A stretch of DNA of 64,000 nucleotides from Manduca sexta (Eukaryota; Arthropoda; Insecta; Lepidoptera; Sphingidae), in assembly GCF_014839805.1 (NCBI RefSeq), contig NC_051130.1, positions 7,564,001 to 7,628,000 on the forward strand, written 5' to 3'. The notes below the pieces were generated by a model. That model saw only the letters and a list, made by a program, of their open reading frames with translations, was not told the origin of the DNA and made no database searches. Position 1 is the first letter of the stretch; each line of letters opens with the position of its first letter. The translations under genes were made by a program, and so were the position numbers. Of the stretch, positions 27,501 through 40,400 are shown piece by piece.

Positions 27501-30500
27501 GGGTAAGAATAATTTTTCAAGTAAAATTAGTCATGTTAACTTAATTTCACGACTTCAATTACGATTATTAACTAGTGCAATTCAAAAGTTTAAAAGCAAA
27601 GTTTAAACTTAGAGCGAGACCTTTTCTTAGAGGATAATTAATATTCACTTAATTTTAAGACTGGTTACTAATTGAATAAAAAAAAAAATATTATATTATA
27701 GGCCTAATTAATGATAATCGGATTTGATTGTCTTGTATGACAACAGAGATGTGAGAAAGAATGTTTTAATTCGATCCTTATTGATGCTCATATGTGCAGC
27801 CCAAGCTCTAGTATTATTCTGACATATAGCCGACTTTTTATATTCCTTTGCCAACTCACAAAATTTATAACAAACGCCGTCTCGTTCTCTATTTAAAAAT
27901 GAGTTTGTTTTCCGTACATTAATATTCAGTAAGTGCTCCACACACGTTTTGATTGGCGGAATATATAAAATATCCAAACATTTTACTTATTGAAGAAATC
28001 AGTTTTCTTTTAGCTACTGTTTACTTACAAAGATTGAATGTTTACGTACAATTGTTTGTTTTCAATTAGCGTGGGGTTTTTTTAATCACTGCAAACTATT
28101 TTCTGTTCACGATGATTGATAGGTTCCATGAATCATTTGCGTTAACGTCTTTCAAATACGTTCGCGAAAATTTTGAGAAGTTTAGTGTGAGTGATTTGTT
28201 GATAATGGATATAAATTGTTCTCCTAAATTACCCCTAGAGCGATAGGTATTTGGATTAAAAGTGATGATGACGTAATTTTTTATGACGCTAATGTGCAAG
28301 TAAGTGGAAGGGTACCATTGACCCGTCTACGGATTTTTTAAAAACTCCTATTAACTAAATTGTGAAAAAATAATCTAAAGTTATTGACTAAAAGTATAGA
28401 ACCATAAAAAATAGATAAACATACGCGAATCCCGTTTTCAGTCGTAAATCGATCTTGATGGAGCCAAAACAGTTTCTTGTCGAAATTTTCATACAGATAC
28501 TAACACACTGGGATATTTTGATATACCGGCGTTTTTAATATGCATTAATTTTGCTTTAGGCATCGCTGTCAACTCGTTGCCTAGAATACTTCAGTATCTA
28601 CTATAAAAGTAACACCAGATTCAGCAACTTCAGTAACTGTCAATAATTGTCAGTAACTGTCAGTAGGTGTCAGCTTCATAGGTGTTTTCTCAGCAAATTG
28701 ACAACGTCTCCGCGAGACTTTAATCATGTGTTCGTATGACTTTAAAATTTAATCTTTATCGTATTCAAGCCATTCAATCTTTAGTGATATTATCACATGA
28801 AACCGGCTATTTAGCGTATCGGAGATCCCATTTGTGGCACTTGAGCGCGAATATTTCGAGTATTGCTGATAGCTCCAAACCCACATGTAATTTTAGACTG
28901 GCTCGTAGCCAGAGTTCAAGAAATATGATAATGCCACTATTAAGGTGTGATGCTAAAGGCCGTAAGGTGTTTTTTATAGTGATTTTGTGTTACAATATGC
29001 ATACAATATGGAGATAAAAAAATGTTGGCGTCATTTTCCAATGATTTGTTTAGCGTACTATATTATAATAATTAAATAGTAATTTTGTCGGTTTAAAGTA
29101 GTATTGTGTGCATTTAAAATTGTGTCAGAAATAAATCTTTCTTTCTAAGATGAAAAAAGTTTTTGGTATCTATGCATAACTGATTTTGCATTTAGTCATG
29201 CATTTAGTTTTCTAAACGAGTTGTATTTAGGGTGGGATAATAAATCAGCCTTCCAGGGAATTAAAATTCAATGAAGTATGTCACAAAATTAATAAAAGGA
29301 GTGAAAATTAAATGTCATCAGCTGTTTCTCTTCTATTTGAATTATATTGTCGTTCATTCACAATATTATTTTTTTCACATGTTTTCCATATCACACCAGC
29401 CAATCACATCTCATTTAAATAGTTCATGTCTCAGTATGAATTTAATTATCTTTACATGTATTAAAAAACAAATTTCCCCCAACTCTTCTGTCAGCCTGTC
29501 AGAACGCGATAAATTCAAATACAACCTAAACGATTTCAAATGATATTTGGTGTGGTGTTAGTGTGGGTTCCTGGAAGGACGTAGGTAACTTTTTATTCCG
29601 AGAAAATAAATAGCCAGAATTTTTTTTTTCACGCGGGCGACGACGTCATCTACAGCTAGTTGTCTGTTGAATCTATACTTCTGTGCTAATATATAAAGCT
29701 AGAGTTTATTTGATTGTTTTTACACACTAATCTCAGGAATCACTCAACCGATTTTGTTTCTTTTTCATTTTCTTTTTATTTCGAGAATATATTTATCCTG
29801 AAAAAACTTTTTCACGCAGGCGGAGCCGCAGGCATAACCTAGTATTTATATAGCGCGATTCTATTATAAAAATATGAAAATTGTCCAATACGGAAGAGAA
29901 TAAAATAATATATTTATTAAGAGCTTTATTTGTCGTTTATTTTAATTTGTTTATAAAAATTGCTTTTATTAAGAATAATTTTGTAGTCAATGCTAATTTC
30001 CTCAGCGGGGGTGGATGTTTGTTATGAAAATACAGTAACACTTAATATTTAATGAAAACATTATTTATTTGACCCCGATGTCGGAACAGTGTGGGCAGAT
30101 GAATTTATTATCATAAAAATATTATCTTCGTGATTGTTTAATAGGTCTTTTCGATAGAGGAAATGTCGCATTTACATAATGATTTATATTATCAATATGC
30201 TGTTTGTATGTTAGCTAACTGTAATGACTGTATCGATTTAATGAGCTTTGAGGATATAATCATAGCAGTGTTAATCATGACTGCTTGATGAACCACACTA
30301 ACATTAATGTGTAATGCCTATTACTGCTATAAATTAGGTGTAAAACACTGCGATAGATCAAAATCCAAAACCCAATGTGAAAGGTATAACGCCACAAATA
30401 TCATACGTGGGCAAGTATTGTAAGCAAAAAATGCGTTTATTAAGCAACTAGCTTTTGCTCGCGGCTCCGCCCGCGTTATAAAGTTATTTTTAGGCTAAAG

Positions 30501-31389
30501 TTTTCCATTATAAAAGTAGTAGTTTCCCGGGAGCCTATGTTCTTCCCAGGGTTTCAAACTGTCTCCATACCAAATTTTATCTTAATACGTTGGGTAGTTT
30601 TTGAGTTTAAGACGTTCAGGCAAACGGATGCAGCGGGGGACTTTGTTTTATAATATATTTTTTTAGAACTTTTTAAGAGGAATAATCCCGACATACATCA
30701 TTGTTGCATAACTTAGCCGTTTACGCAGCGCACGCAACGAAAGCTCTCAAAACTAATAAATTGTCCCCGTATTTGTAACATGTTTCATTACTGCTCCGCT
30801 CCTATTGGTCATAGCGTGATGATATACAGCCTATAGCACCCCACAAATAAAGGGCTATCCAACACAAAACGAATTTTTCAGTTCAAACTGGTAGTTCCTA
30901 AGATTAGCCATTACTGCTCCGCTCCTATTGGTCATAGCGTGATGATATATAGCCTATAGCAATCCACAAATAAAGGGCTATCCAACGCAAAAATATTTTT
31001 TCAGTTTGGACCGATAGTTCCTAAGATTAGTAAACAAATATAATGAGAAAGCTTCGAACTGCTAAGCTATCGGGAGTTACACGTGTCATTGTGAGTCAAC
31101 CATAAAAGATAGACATATGCTGTCGTGGGATATTTTTACATAATTTTAAGGAGAACATTTCCGTCATACATGATTTCTATGTAGCTTTAACCATTAAGGT
31201 TGCACACGCGACGGAAGCTTAAAAAATGGAGTAACTTCTCTCGTTTTTCCAACATTTCCCTTCACTGCTCTGCTCCTATTAATTGTAGCGTGATGAAAAG
31301 TATACTATAACCAGCACAGGAGTATGAAAAATAATTGTACCAAGTTTCGTTAAAATCCGTCGAGTAGTTTTTGTTTCTATAACGGTTAT

Positions 31390-31422
<33 letters not shown>

Positions 31423-34400
31423 AATTTTACTAATTGCATTTTTGGCATCAGTATCGATCCCTAATCACCCCCTGATAGTTATTTTTGAAATATATTTCAT
31501 GTACAGAATTGACCTCTCTATAGATTTATTATAAGTATAGATAGATAATCGCGTACGGTTATTACTATCAATTATAATAGCTCCGTCTAAAAAATAATTT
31601 TAATATTTTTTTTTTTATTTTTTATAAAATTATCACCATAAGTCGTCTACATACAAACAGTAAGGATTATTTTGATATCAGACTACGTAGACTGGTTTCA
31701 GTCTTGAAATTGAAAATGATGTAGCATAATTACCATACAAGGCCACTACTAGTATTTCGATTAAATGTTGTGAAATTATCGCCATAAGTCGTCTACATCT
31801 TCACAGCATGGATTAATGCGATAACTATCAGACTATGTAGACTGAAAACGGCCTTGAAATTGAAAACATGATTATATCAAATCTGAACTCAATTACTAGT
31901 CCTTGTAAGTTTGGAATTGATCAACAAGTCTAATAACTACAATCGGCGCGGTTGCAAATGGTATCGTTGCAATAACAGTTCCTTTAATAGACTTCGATAA
32001 GTATATTGCGGGAACGAAAGCAAAGGAAGAGGAAAAGTAGAAATAAATGCCGGCTCCGAAAGAGAAAACCTTATTATGTAAGCTAACATGAGTGGATTGG
32101 AGTAATAAGGACGCAGCAGTTAACATTATGGTCTAGTAATGCTTTTGGAACTACAGGTATAGTGATGTCGATGTTTATTAAATTGTAGTTGAATATTTCT
32201 GAACGTACGTAGCTAATTAGTTTTTGTGAAATACTGTTTCGATATGTTTCGTCTCATCTGCTTTTTTCGTTTTATACTTTCGCGCTATCAAATAATATAT
32301 AGAATGAAATTATTGAGACAAACAAAAAATGAGACGAAGAAAATCGCAATAATATTTCATAAAAAATATTTCGTAACATACATTTATTTTCAGAAATACT
32401 TAGTTATATTGTTAAGATTATGCACTAATTTGATAGTTGGGTAACAGATATCATCATCATCATCATCTCAGCCACAGGAAGTCCACTGCTGAACATAGGC
32501 CTCACCCAAGGATCTCCACGTCGACCTGTTGGAACCTATAACAGATATATATAATAATAATTAAAGATCTTCCTACACGGTAGTCATATAATGCGATAAA
32601 ATTTTTGAACTTACTTGGTATTTTTGTCACAATTTAAAATAAAATTTTAACCAATATATTTTATACACTATAACTGTAGTGTGGATATAAAAACTAAGCT
32701 ATGTTAGGAACCTATTTACAAGTACAATTCGATCCAACATAGCAACGAGATTTAGTTTTACCTAGATGTCAACTTCTTGCTTGGTAATGGATTAGAAACC
32801 TTAAAATATTAAAATACAAAACATTATTGAATATGTTAGGTTAGCTATGATTTATTCAAACTATTATCTTGTTATACATCGTAGAGTATAGTTTTTTTTA
32901 TTGCTTAAAATGACGAGGCAAGTATGCCGTTCGCCTGATGGTAAGCGATACGACCGCCCATAAACAGTAGAAACGCCACCCAACACCTTGAACTACAAAG
33001 TATTGTTTGAAATTGCACTGCTCGCCATCCTGAGACATGAGATATTAAGTCTTATTATGTCCAGTAGTTACACTGCCTACAATATTCTTAAAACACAACA
33101 GTGACTACGTATTGCTGGCGGCAGAAATAGACATTGCGGGTTACCTACCCTGACGGACTCTCACATATGAGAGACCCATCACCAGTAAAAATGATGATTT
33201 TAAATACCTGAATATTTTATTACAAATGTTATGACTACGGAATGAAATTTAATAAAAATGAAAATTATAAAACGTTCGTAAAGCTATAGAATAAAGCCGA
33301 AACGCATTTGTATTGAGCGGAAAGTAATCAAAATGGCTTTGGACTTACGGGCTCAAAGTAAAATAATTTTTCATTGTTGAATTAAAGCGTTCCTTTATTT
33401 TTAATCGATGAACTATGTTTTTATATAATAGATGTTAAATCTTTCGCAATACATATTCAAGAAGTATCTAATATATATGTAAAATTAGAATTTGGTCCCA
33501 AAGTAAGTCGCATGGGTATAATTTTGATTCGAGCATTTCCTGTTTACATGTTTGTTAGAAGTAAGCGAATAATCCAAAGGATGGATTTCGCTTTTGCACC
33601 TAAATACCAAGTCCTGTATTAACAGCTAATTTAAAGAAAAATATATATATAATAGAAGTTATTATTTGGTTAAAAAATTTATGCTGCATAAACGTAAACA
33701 TCATTCATATTAAACCACCAATTTGTTCTCAATAAATATTATATTTTAAAATTCCTCAGTTGTCTGTGGATTGGGGATTTTCATGGAAACGGTATTTTTA
33801 TACTTCAGTAAGCTGAAAATATTTAAAAGCACGTCCAATCATCGTTCGTGTTTTGATTCGAAAATTGACATGTCAAAAATAAGAGGCTTATATAATTCCA
33901 GGACACTGTACACAAACACAGGGCAACTGGTTTATGGCAATTAAATTAATCATAATGTAATGCTGATTTTCAATTATCAGATAAATTTATTCGTAGAAAA
34001 AAGTACAACACAAACAAATTAAAAATGGTAGTTGTATGTATTGGAATGTAGACATTAATCCTGGGAAACGAAACTTCATTGTGCACTATTATCTTTTGCA
34101 ACTTATCATATCCCACTTTTATTACTTTATAATATTTTTAAATGTGAAAGTTTGTGTGGATGTGTGTATGGATGTATGTACGAGTATGTCTCTCTTTCAC
34201 GAAAAAACTACTGAACGGATTTGGATGAAACTTTACTGTAATATTGGCTACAATTTATAATGATTTTGTGTAATTTGGTCATAGTACGAGTATAATGAAA
34301 CATATCAAATAAGCCGAAAACAAAATTCAACTGGAAAACTCCTTCACGCGGGCGATGCCGCGAGCAAAAGCTAGTACCTACATTATAATTCTCTTTGTTT

Positions 34401-37400
34401 TGTAACTGTGGCTTTCAATTTAACTAGAAATCATTACAAACCTTATTTCATTTATTACAACAGTATGTATAGAGATATCAATTTATCTCGCTTTTATATT
34501 CACTTAGTTACAATTTATTTGATGGATAACATTTGTCTGACGATTGAAAATTAACTCTAAATCAAATCAAACTTGACTACGTGTTGAACTGGAAATAAAA
34601 TTAGTTCGTTAATTCAATGGCAATTGTTCAAAGTTCATCCTTAATTTCATAGACGTATGAGCGAAGTTTACATTTACGGTAGCTTATCTTGAGTTATTAC
34701 TTCTAATGTAGATTTTGACAGTTTGGATCCAGAGATTTGCGGATGACTTATGTTTGCTGAGTTAGTATTTCAGCGGGTTGTATAAGATCATTCTGTTTTA
34801 TTGGTAATTAAGTATTAGTATTGAAGGTGTAAAAATATGAGAAAGGAACTAAATTAATTTGTTAAGTTTATATCGGTACCGTCTGAGTTTAAATAAGCGT
34901 AAAATTATCAGTGAATGGATTCAAAAATAATACCCAATTGAGAAAAATATTAAAAACGTCGAAAATCTAATTTTGTATTAGAAAACATAACCTTACTTTC
35001 GACTTCTTGGTCGTTACACCATTGACAGGGTGGTCATGATCATGTAGACTTTTACTGTCAATTATTCGAGTTCTATTTAATATAATTAATTTAATCCTTC
35101 AAACTGAAAATAAATTAGAATTACTCATAACAATGAATTTCATTTCACGAGTATAATTCCACTGGTCGTAAGTAGATATCGCCTTAATAAACTTAATAAT
35201 TACTTTAGAACTTTCTGCGGCTAAATTAAAGGTGATTTAATAGTTTTCATTGCCATTGTAAACGTTACTTCTAGGCAAAATGATAAAATTTGACGGCCTA
35301 AAGATATTGTTAATTATAAAAGGCTTTTCAACTTGTAAATTGAGAGTTTAAGTTTAATACGTTATTTTTAACTCGGTCCAAATTTGGATCAGATTTTAGG
35401 GTGAAGTTTATTTAAAAATCGTTCATATGACATTACAAGTTTTTAATAATATGACAAAGACAATATTGGTCAAATGATTAATCATATGTCGAAAGAGAAA
35501 TGTTTACCTTAGCCCGTACTACTGTATTCATTATATGTTTATTAAAACTATATACGAGTGCTTCAATTTACGCATAAATGTATCTTTTTTTACGTATTAT
35601 GTGTACGTTACCATTGTCTCGGTATATTTCTTCAATGATAATGAACTTAACGTATTAAGTGTAGTTGGTCCTTCACTTTTTTGTATGTGCAAGGCAAAGT
35701 GGTGCACCTGATGGTAAGTGGAGCGGGGTCCAAGAGAATGTCGTCTGACGAGAGATGATTACCCCTCGACAGTCGTCATAATTATGCCGGCCTGTTGAAA
35801 ACGGATATGTACAGGTTGATCCCGGAACGCGATACACTGACTTGGGCCACTATGGCGGGTTTTAACACCTTGTGTACGTTGGTCGCTATCCGGGCGGATA
35901 TAAAATATCCTATCACTTAATATTCATAATAATTAAAGAGACTAAAACTGTGTGTAATTAAAAAATAGTTTTTAATAAAACTTACCGCACAATCCTTTAT
36001 CATTATGAACATCGACTGGCTTACACCAAGAAATCTCATTTCGTCTCTCAATTACAATCACAGAGAGTACTTTGCACTTACTTTTAGTCCACCGATTGCA
36101 TTGTCGGTTGACCAGCAAGTTTACAAAACTAGAAAACTAGTTTTCTTCGTACAACAGTTGTTATATTATGTGGCCATACCCAACGTTTTGTTATGTTGGA
36201 CATTATGTAGGAAATTATGCAGTCTTCTTTTTATTTCCTCTTTAGGAAACTGCGAAAAATATTGCGGTGTTGTCCTCTTCGCAACATGACTTAAGTTTGA
36301 TTTGACCATGAGCTGCCCTTTGGAGATAACTACAATGGTTTGAATTTCACTTAGAATTTGGCATTTGAAAATTGATTTTGTGTTTGCCCATAATAATGTG
36401 TTAGCATTCAAATAATGCAGTTCATGATCAACATATTTTGAAACTGTTTCACAAACGGTGTTCAACATATTTTGAAAAGTTTCACACACGTAGTTCGAAG
36501 GCTACTTTTAATAGATTCGTGGATGCAACGATAATGTGCAGCGAAATTCGGAAGCGGTCGGTCATCCCCAGATTCAAAGTGGGTCATTAGATTTAGACCG
36601 GAGCAGTGTTCGACTAAATCACTAGATATTTCTAACAATTTGTGGTAATTGGTTGGATATTCAATTTCATACTCCGACATTGGACTTATAACATGCATAA
36701 AACATAGAATAGAGGTAGGTTAAAGGGATTTAAAAAAAATATGGATCTTTTATACCATAAGTAGACCGGACATGCGTTGATATAATTGTTGGAGATTAAC
36801 ATGACAATTTATGATTGAAACTAAATCTGGTGTTTCGGAAATAATGAAAAAAGGTATTCTCGTTAGCGATGTACTCAACATAGGTAGGTATATAATGACA
36901 AATATGATTAATATATTTTTATTATTTGGCTCTTAAACCATTTTATGGTAATCTTTAAAGATTGGTCAAGATGATACAGCAGCAAATTTGTTATTGTCTG
37001 TAGATAAGAATTTGAAATTCAATTTCAAGTGACTAGTGTATAATATTAACAAAAAAGATGATTATCTACTATCTGAATTTGATTCTTGAAATATTCCATA
37101 CATATTGTATACGATAAAACAATTGAAAAAGCCGGTAAGTCGAATTCAACGTCGGAGTCTTCACTTAGCTATTTCGCGGTGAAAACGCAATTATCGCTAT
37201 TGTAGCGATAATTTGGTTTTCACCGCGAAATAAATAGGCATCATAATTCTAGCTATCGGGGAGACGTTCGTAGATTTGATATGACTTCGCTTTCAGTCAG
37301 TTTAATTAGTTTTTGTGCAATTTAAAATAACTATGTCCATACTTTAGATTTATCCATCGGAAATTTGTCAAAATTGTTTTACAAGGTTTTTCAATTACAA

Positions 37401-40400
37401 TTTTGTGCACACGTCACTGATTTAAATATTAAAGGAGGTCTTCCACTCGGCTTCGTTGAAACTGAATATTTATTAGACAGTGTGTGGGCGTGCGGATATA
37501 ATTATGTGTTTAATGGACATTAAACCATAAAACACATCGGGTTTTAAACCATAAACGTACATTATACGCCACATTTTATTGTGATGGGAATGAAAGGAAT
37601 ACTGTGCTCTCTTAATAAAACAATGACCTATTCCAAAATTGATAATTTGTGGAAATCGTCAGAAAACTTATTTCTGTTTGAAAACTTTTTTAAGTTGCTA
37701 TAAAACTGAAATTGTTAAATATAAGTTAAAAATAAAACTATGAAAAAAAGGAAAAATAAAAAAAAATCGCAAACAGAAATGAGTTTTTTGACGACTCCCA
37801 CAAATTAAGAATTGTGGAATAGGTCGTTATTTCATTAAGAGAACGACTGGTATTGTAGTGTTATTACTGGGTATATGTAGAAAGAAAGATTTCAGAAATG
37901 TTTTCTGAAATCTGAACCTTATTCTGGTCAATATAGAGACTGATATGATATGAATAATTTATGTTTTTGCTTCAGGTATGCACCATAGGTGTTTTGGCAA
38001 ACACGATGAACATAGCAGTGCTGACGAGGCGGGACATGGCAGCCGCGCCGATCAACAGGCTACTCAAATGGCTGGCCGTGGCTGATGTCTTCGTCATGGT
38101 TGAGTACGTGCCATTCGTTATATACAGACATTTGGTAAGATTATTATTCTACTGTTTTGTAGTCAGATATCTGTTTTATAACATAAAAATATTGGAGATA
38201 TTGATAAGCTTAACGAGACGAAAAGATAAGATGGGTACATATGTATATGTCATTGGTACTATAAATATGGTACAAATTAATTTAATTCTAATCAAGATTT
38301 TTACACAACATATCTAGCCGCAGAGATATGTATTCGTATTAAAAACAAGGACCGATACGCCTTTTTGCAATCGTTAACGCTACCAAAAACAAAATCTATA
38401 TATATAAAAATGAATTGCTGTTCGTTAGTCTCGCTAAAACTCGAGAACGGCTGAACGGATTTATCTTATCTTGGTCTTGAATTATTCGTGGAGGTCTAGG
38501 GAAGATTTAAAAGGTGAGAAAAATACGAATAATTGCCGGGAAAATCCTCAAAACAGCATTTTTCTATTTCCCATACAAACGTTTTCTAACTAATACGTAG
38601 AGTCAATTTGAGCTTTATTGCTATTGTATAAAGTTCACTGTTGTCTAAGCAATGTAGGTGTGTTCCTAACATCAAAGCAGTGTGCGTTGGAGCACAGAAT
38701 ATAATAATGTAATGTCGCGTTCTGAAACTCAACAAAAGTGATATCGCGGACCCGACTAAATTGAACAGTCACAAAATTTAATATATCATTAGTTATTTTG
38801 TTGGCTTCACGATATTATTTCTTTTGTTTTACTTTGAAATGCACGTTTTCGTTATGGACAATTTTTGGGCTACTTTTGCATATCTATACTTATAATAAAT
38901 CTGTAGAGAGGTCAATTCTGTACATGAAATATATTTCCAAAATAACTGGGGGTGATTAGGGATCGATACTGATGCCAAAAATGCAATTAGTAAATTTTTT
39001 GTCTGTCTGTCTGTATAACCGTTATAGAAACAAAAAACTACTCGACGGATTTTAACTTAACTTGGTACAATTATTTTTCATACTCCTGAGCTGGTTATAG
39101 TATACTTTTCATCACGCTACAATTAATAGGAGCATAGCAGTGATGGAAAATGTTGGGAAAACGGGAGACGTTACTGCATTTTTAAGCTTCCGTCATTTCG
39201 TGTGCAACCTTAATGGTTAAAAGTTCCTTCGATTTCACCAGGATCCCATCATCAGACCCTGACCGGACAATCGGACCACCTGCATACCACCATAAATTAA
39301 AAAAACATCCCGACAAATTGAGCACCTTCTCCATTTTTGAAACCCGAAATCCACGCGGGCGAAGCTGCGGGCGGAAGCTAGTAATATATAGAAATGACAT
39401 CCGATCGATAAAGTCTAACGCTTAGATATGTCATGGCCATTTATTTTCCAATAACTATGGAACGGCGGCTTGACTACGGCTCGTGTTTTACAAATTTCAA
39501 GTTTTATATGACAGTTATCGTATTAAACAGCCAATGTAAATAGATCTCATTTTATTACTATTTATTTGGTAGCATACATTAGAGTGTGATTTTTGTATTT
39601 TGTCAGCTTATACATTTACTCAAAAGTTGTACGTATGGTGATAGGTCTCTCATATGTGCGAGTCCGTCTGGGTAGGTACTACCGTATTGTCTATTTCTGC
39701 CGCCAAGCAGCATTGTGTAACCACTGTTATGTTCCGGTTTGAAGAACATTGTAGCCAGTGTAATTACTTGACATAATAAGACCTAACATCTCATGTCTCA
39801 GGATGGCAAGCGCAGTGGAATACCAAACAATATTTTGTAATTCAAGTTGTTGAATGGTGTTTCTACTGTTTATGGGCGGTCATATCGCTTACCATCAGGC
39901 GAACGGCACGGTCGTTTCGTTATTCAGAGCAATAAAAAAAAGGAAAAAAAACCTTAATCTACCAAGTTATTGCTATACTTAATCTATTTTCTAATTCGAG
40001 AACAAGTAAACACTTTTATAATAAAATGTTGTAAATACGACTACAGAGAAATCGTTTGCATGCCGTCCTAAAATAAACCACTAGAATGAGGGACACATTT
40101 TCTAGAGAGTTATTTAGTTAGAAATAAGCCTCCAACTACAAACATATTTTGTAACATTCCTTTCAATATTGTGGAGAGTAGGTCTGAGGATGACCTAGGG
40201 CAAAGACGTTGTAACTTCGGTTCGGACACGATCTAGCTTTTTATTTATAAAAGAAATATACGTGTATATAATGCTTTATAGTTCGCTTGTAGTTCAAGTT
40301 GAAACACATGCTTAAGAGGTATGTGTTTTCGATACACCACACAGTTATTTTGTATTTGCTAAAGAAATTTTTTAATTTTGTCGATGTTCAACAATAAGGC

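Larger units (their letters stand above)
21599..37975 (+). other. Receptor intron 1 (16.4 kb)
   Basis: Bounded by GTGCGT and TTGCTTCAG. Contains the elements listed separately. Stretches 23133-24355, 26696-28620, 33191-34110 and 34375-35702 show nothing recognisable. Confidence 0.8.

Noticed and set aside
31391..31420. Regular short repeats resembling an array
   Set aside because: A simple (CAGA)n microsatellite; no spacers, so not a CRISPR-like structure.
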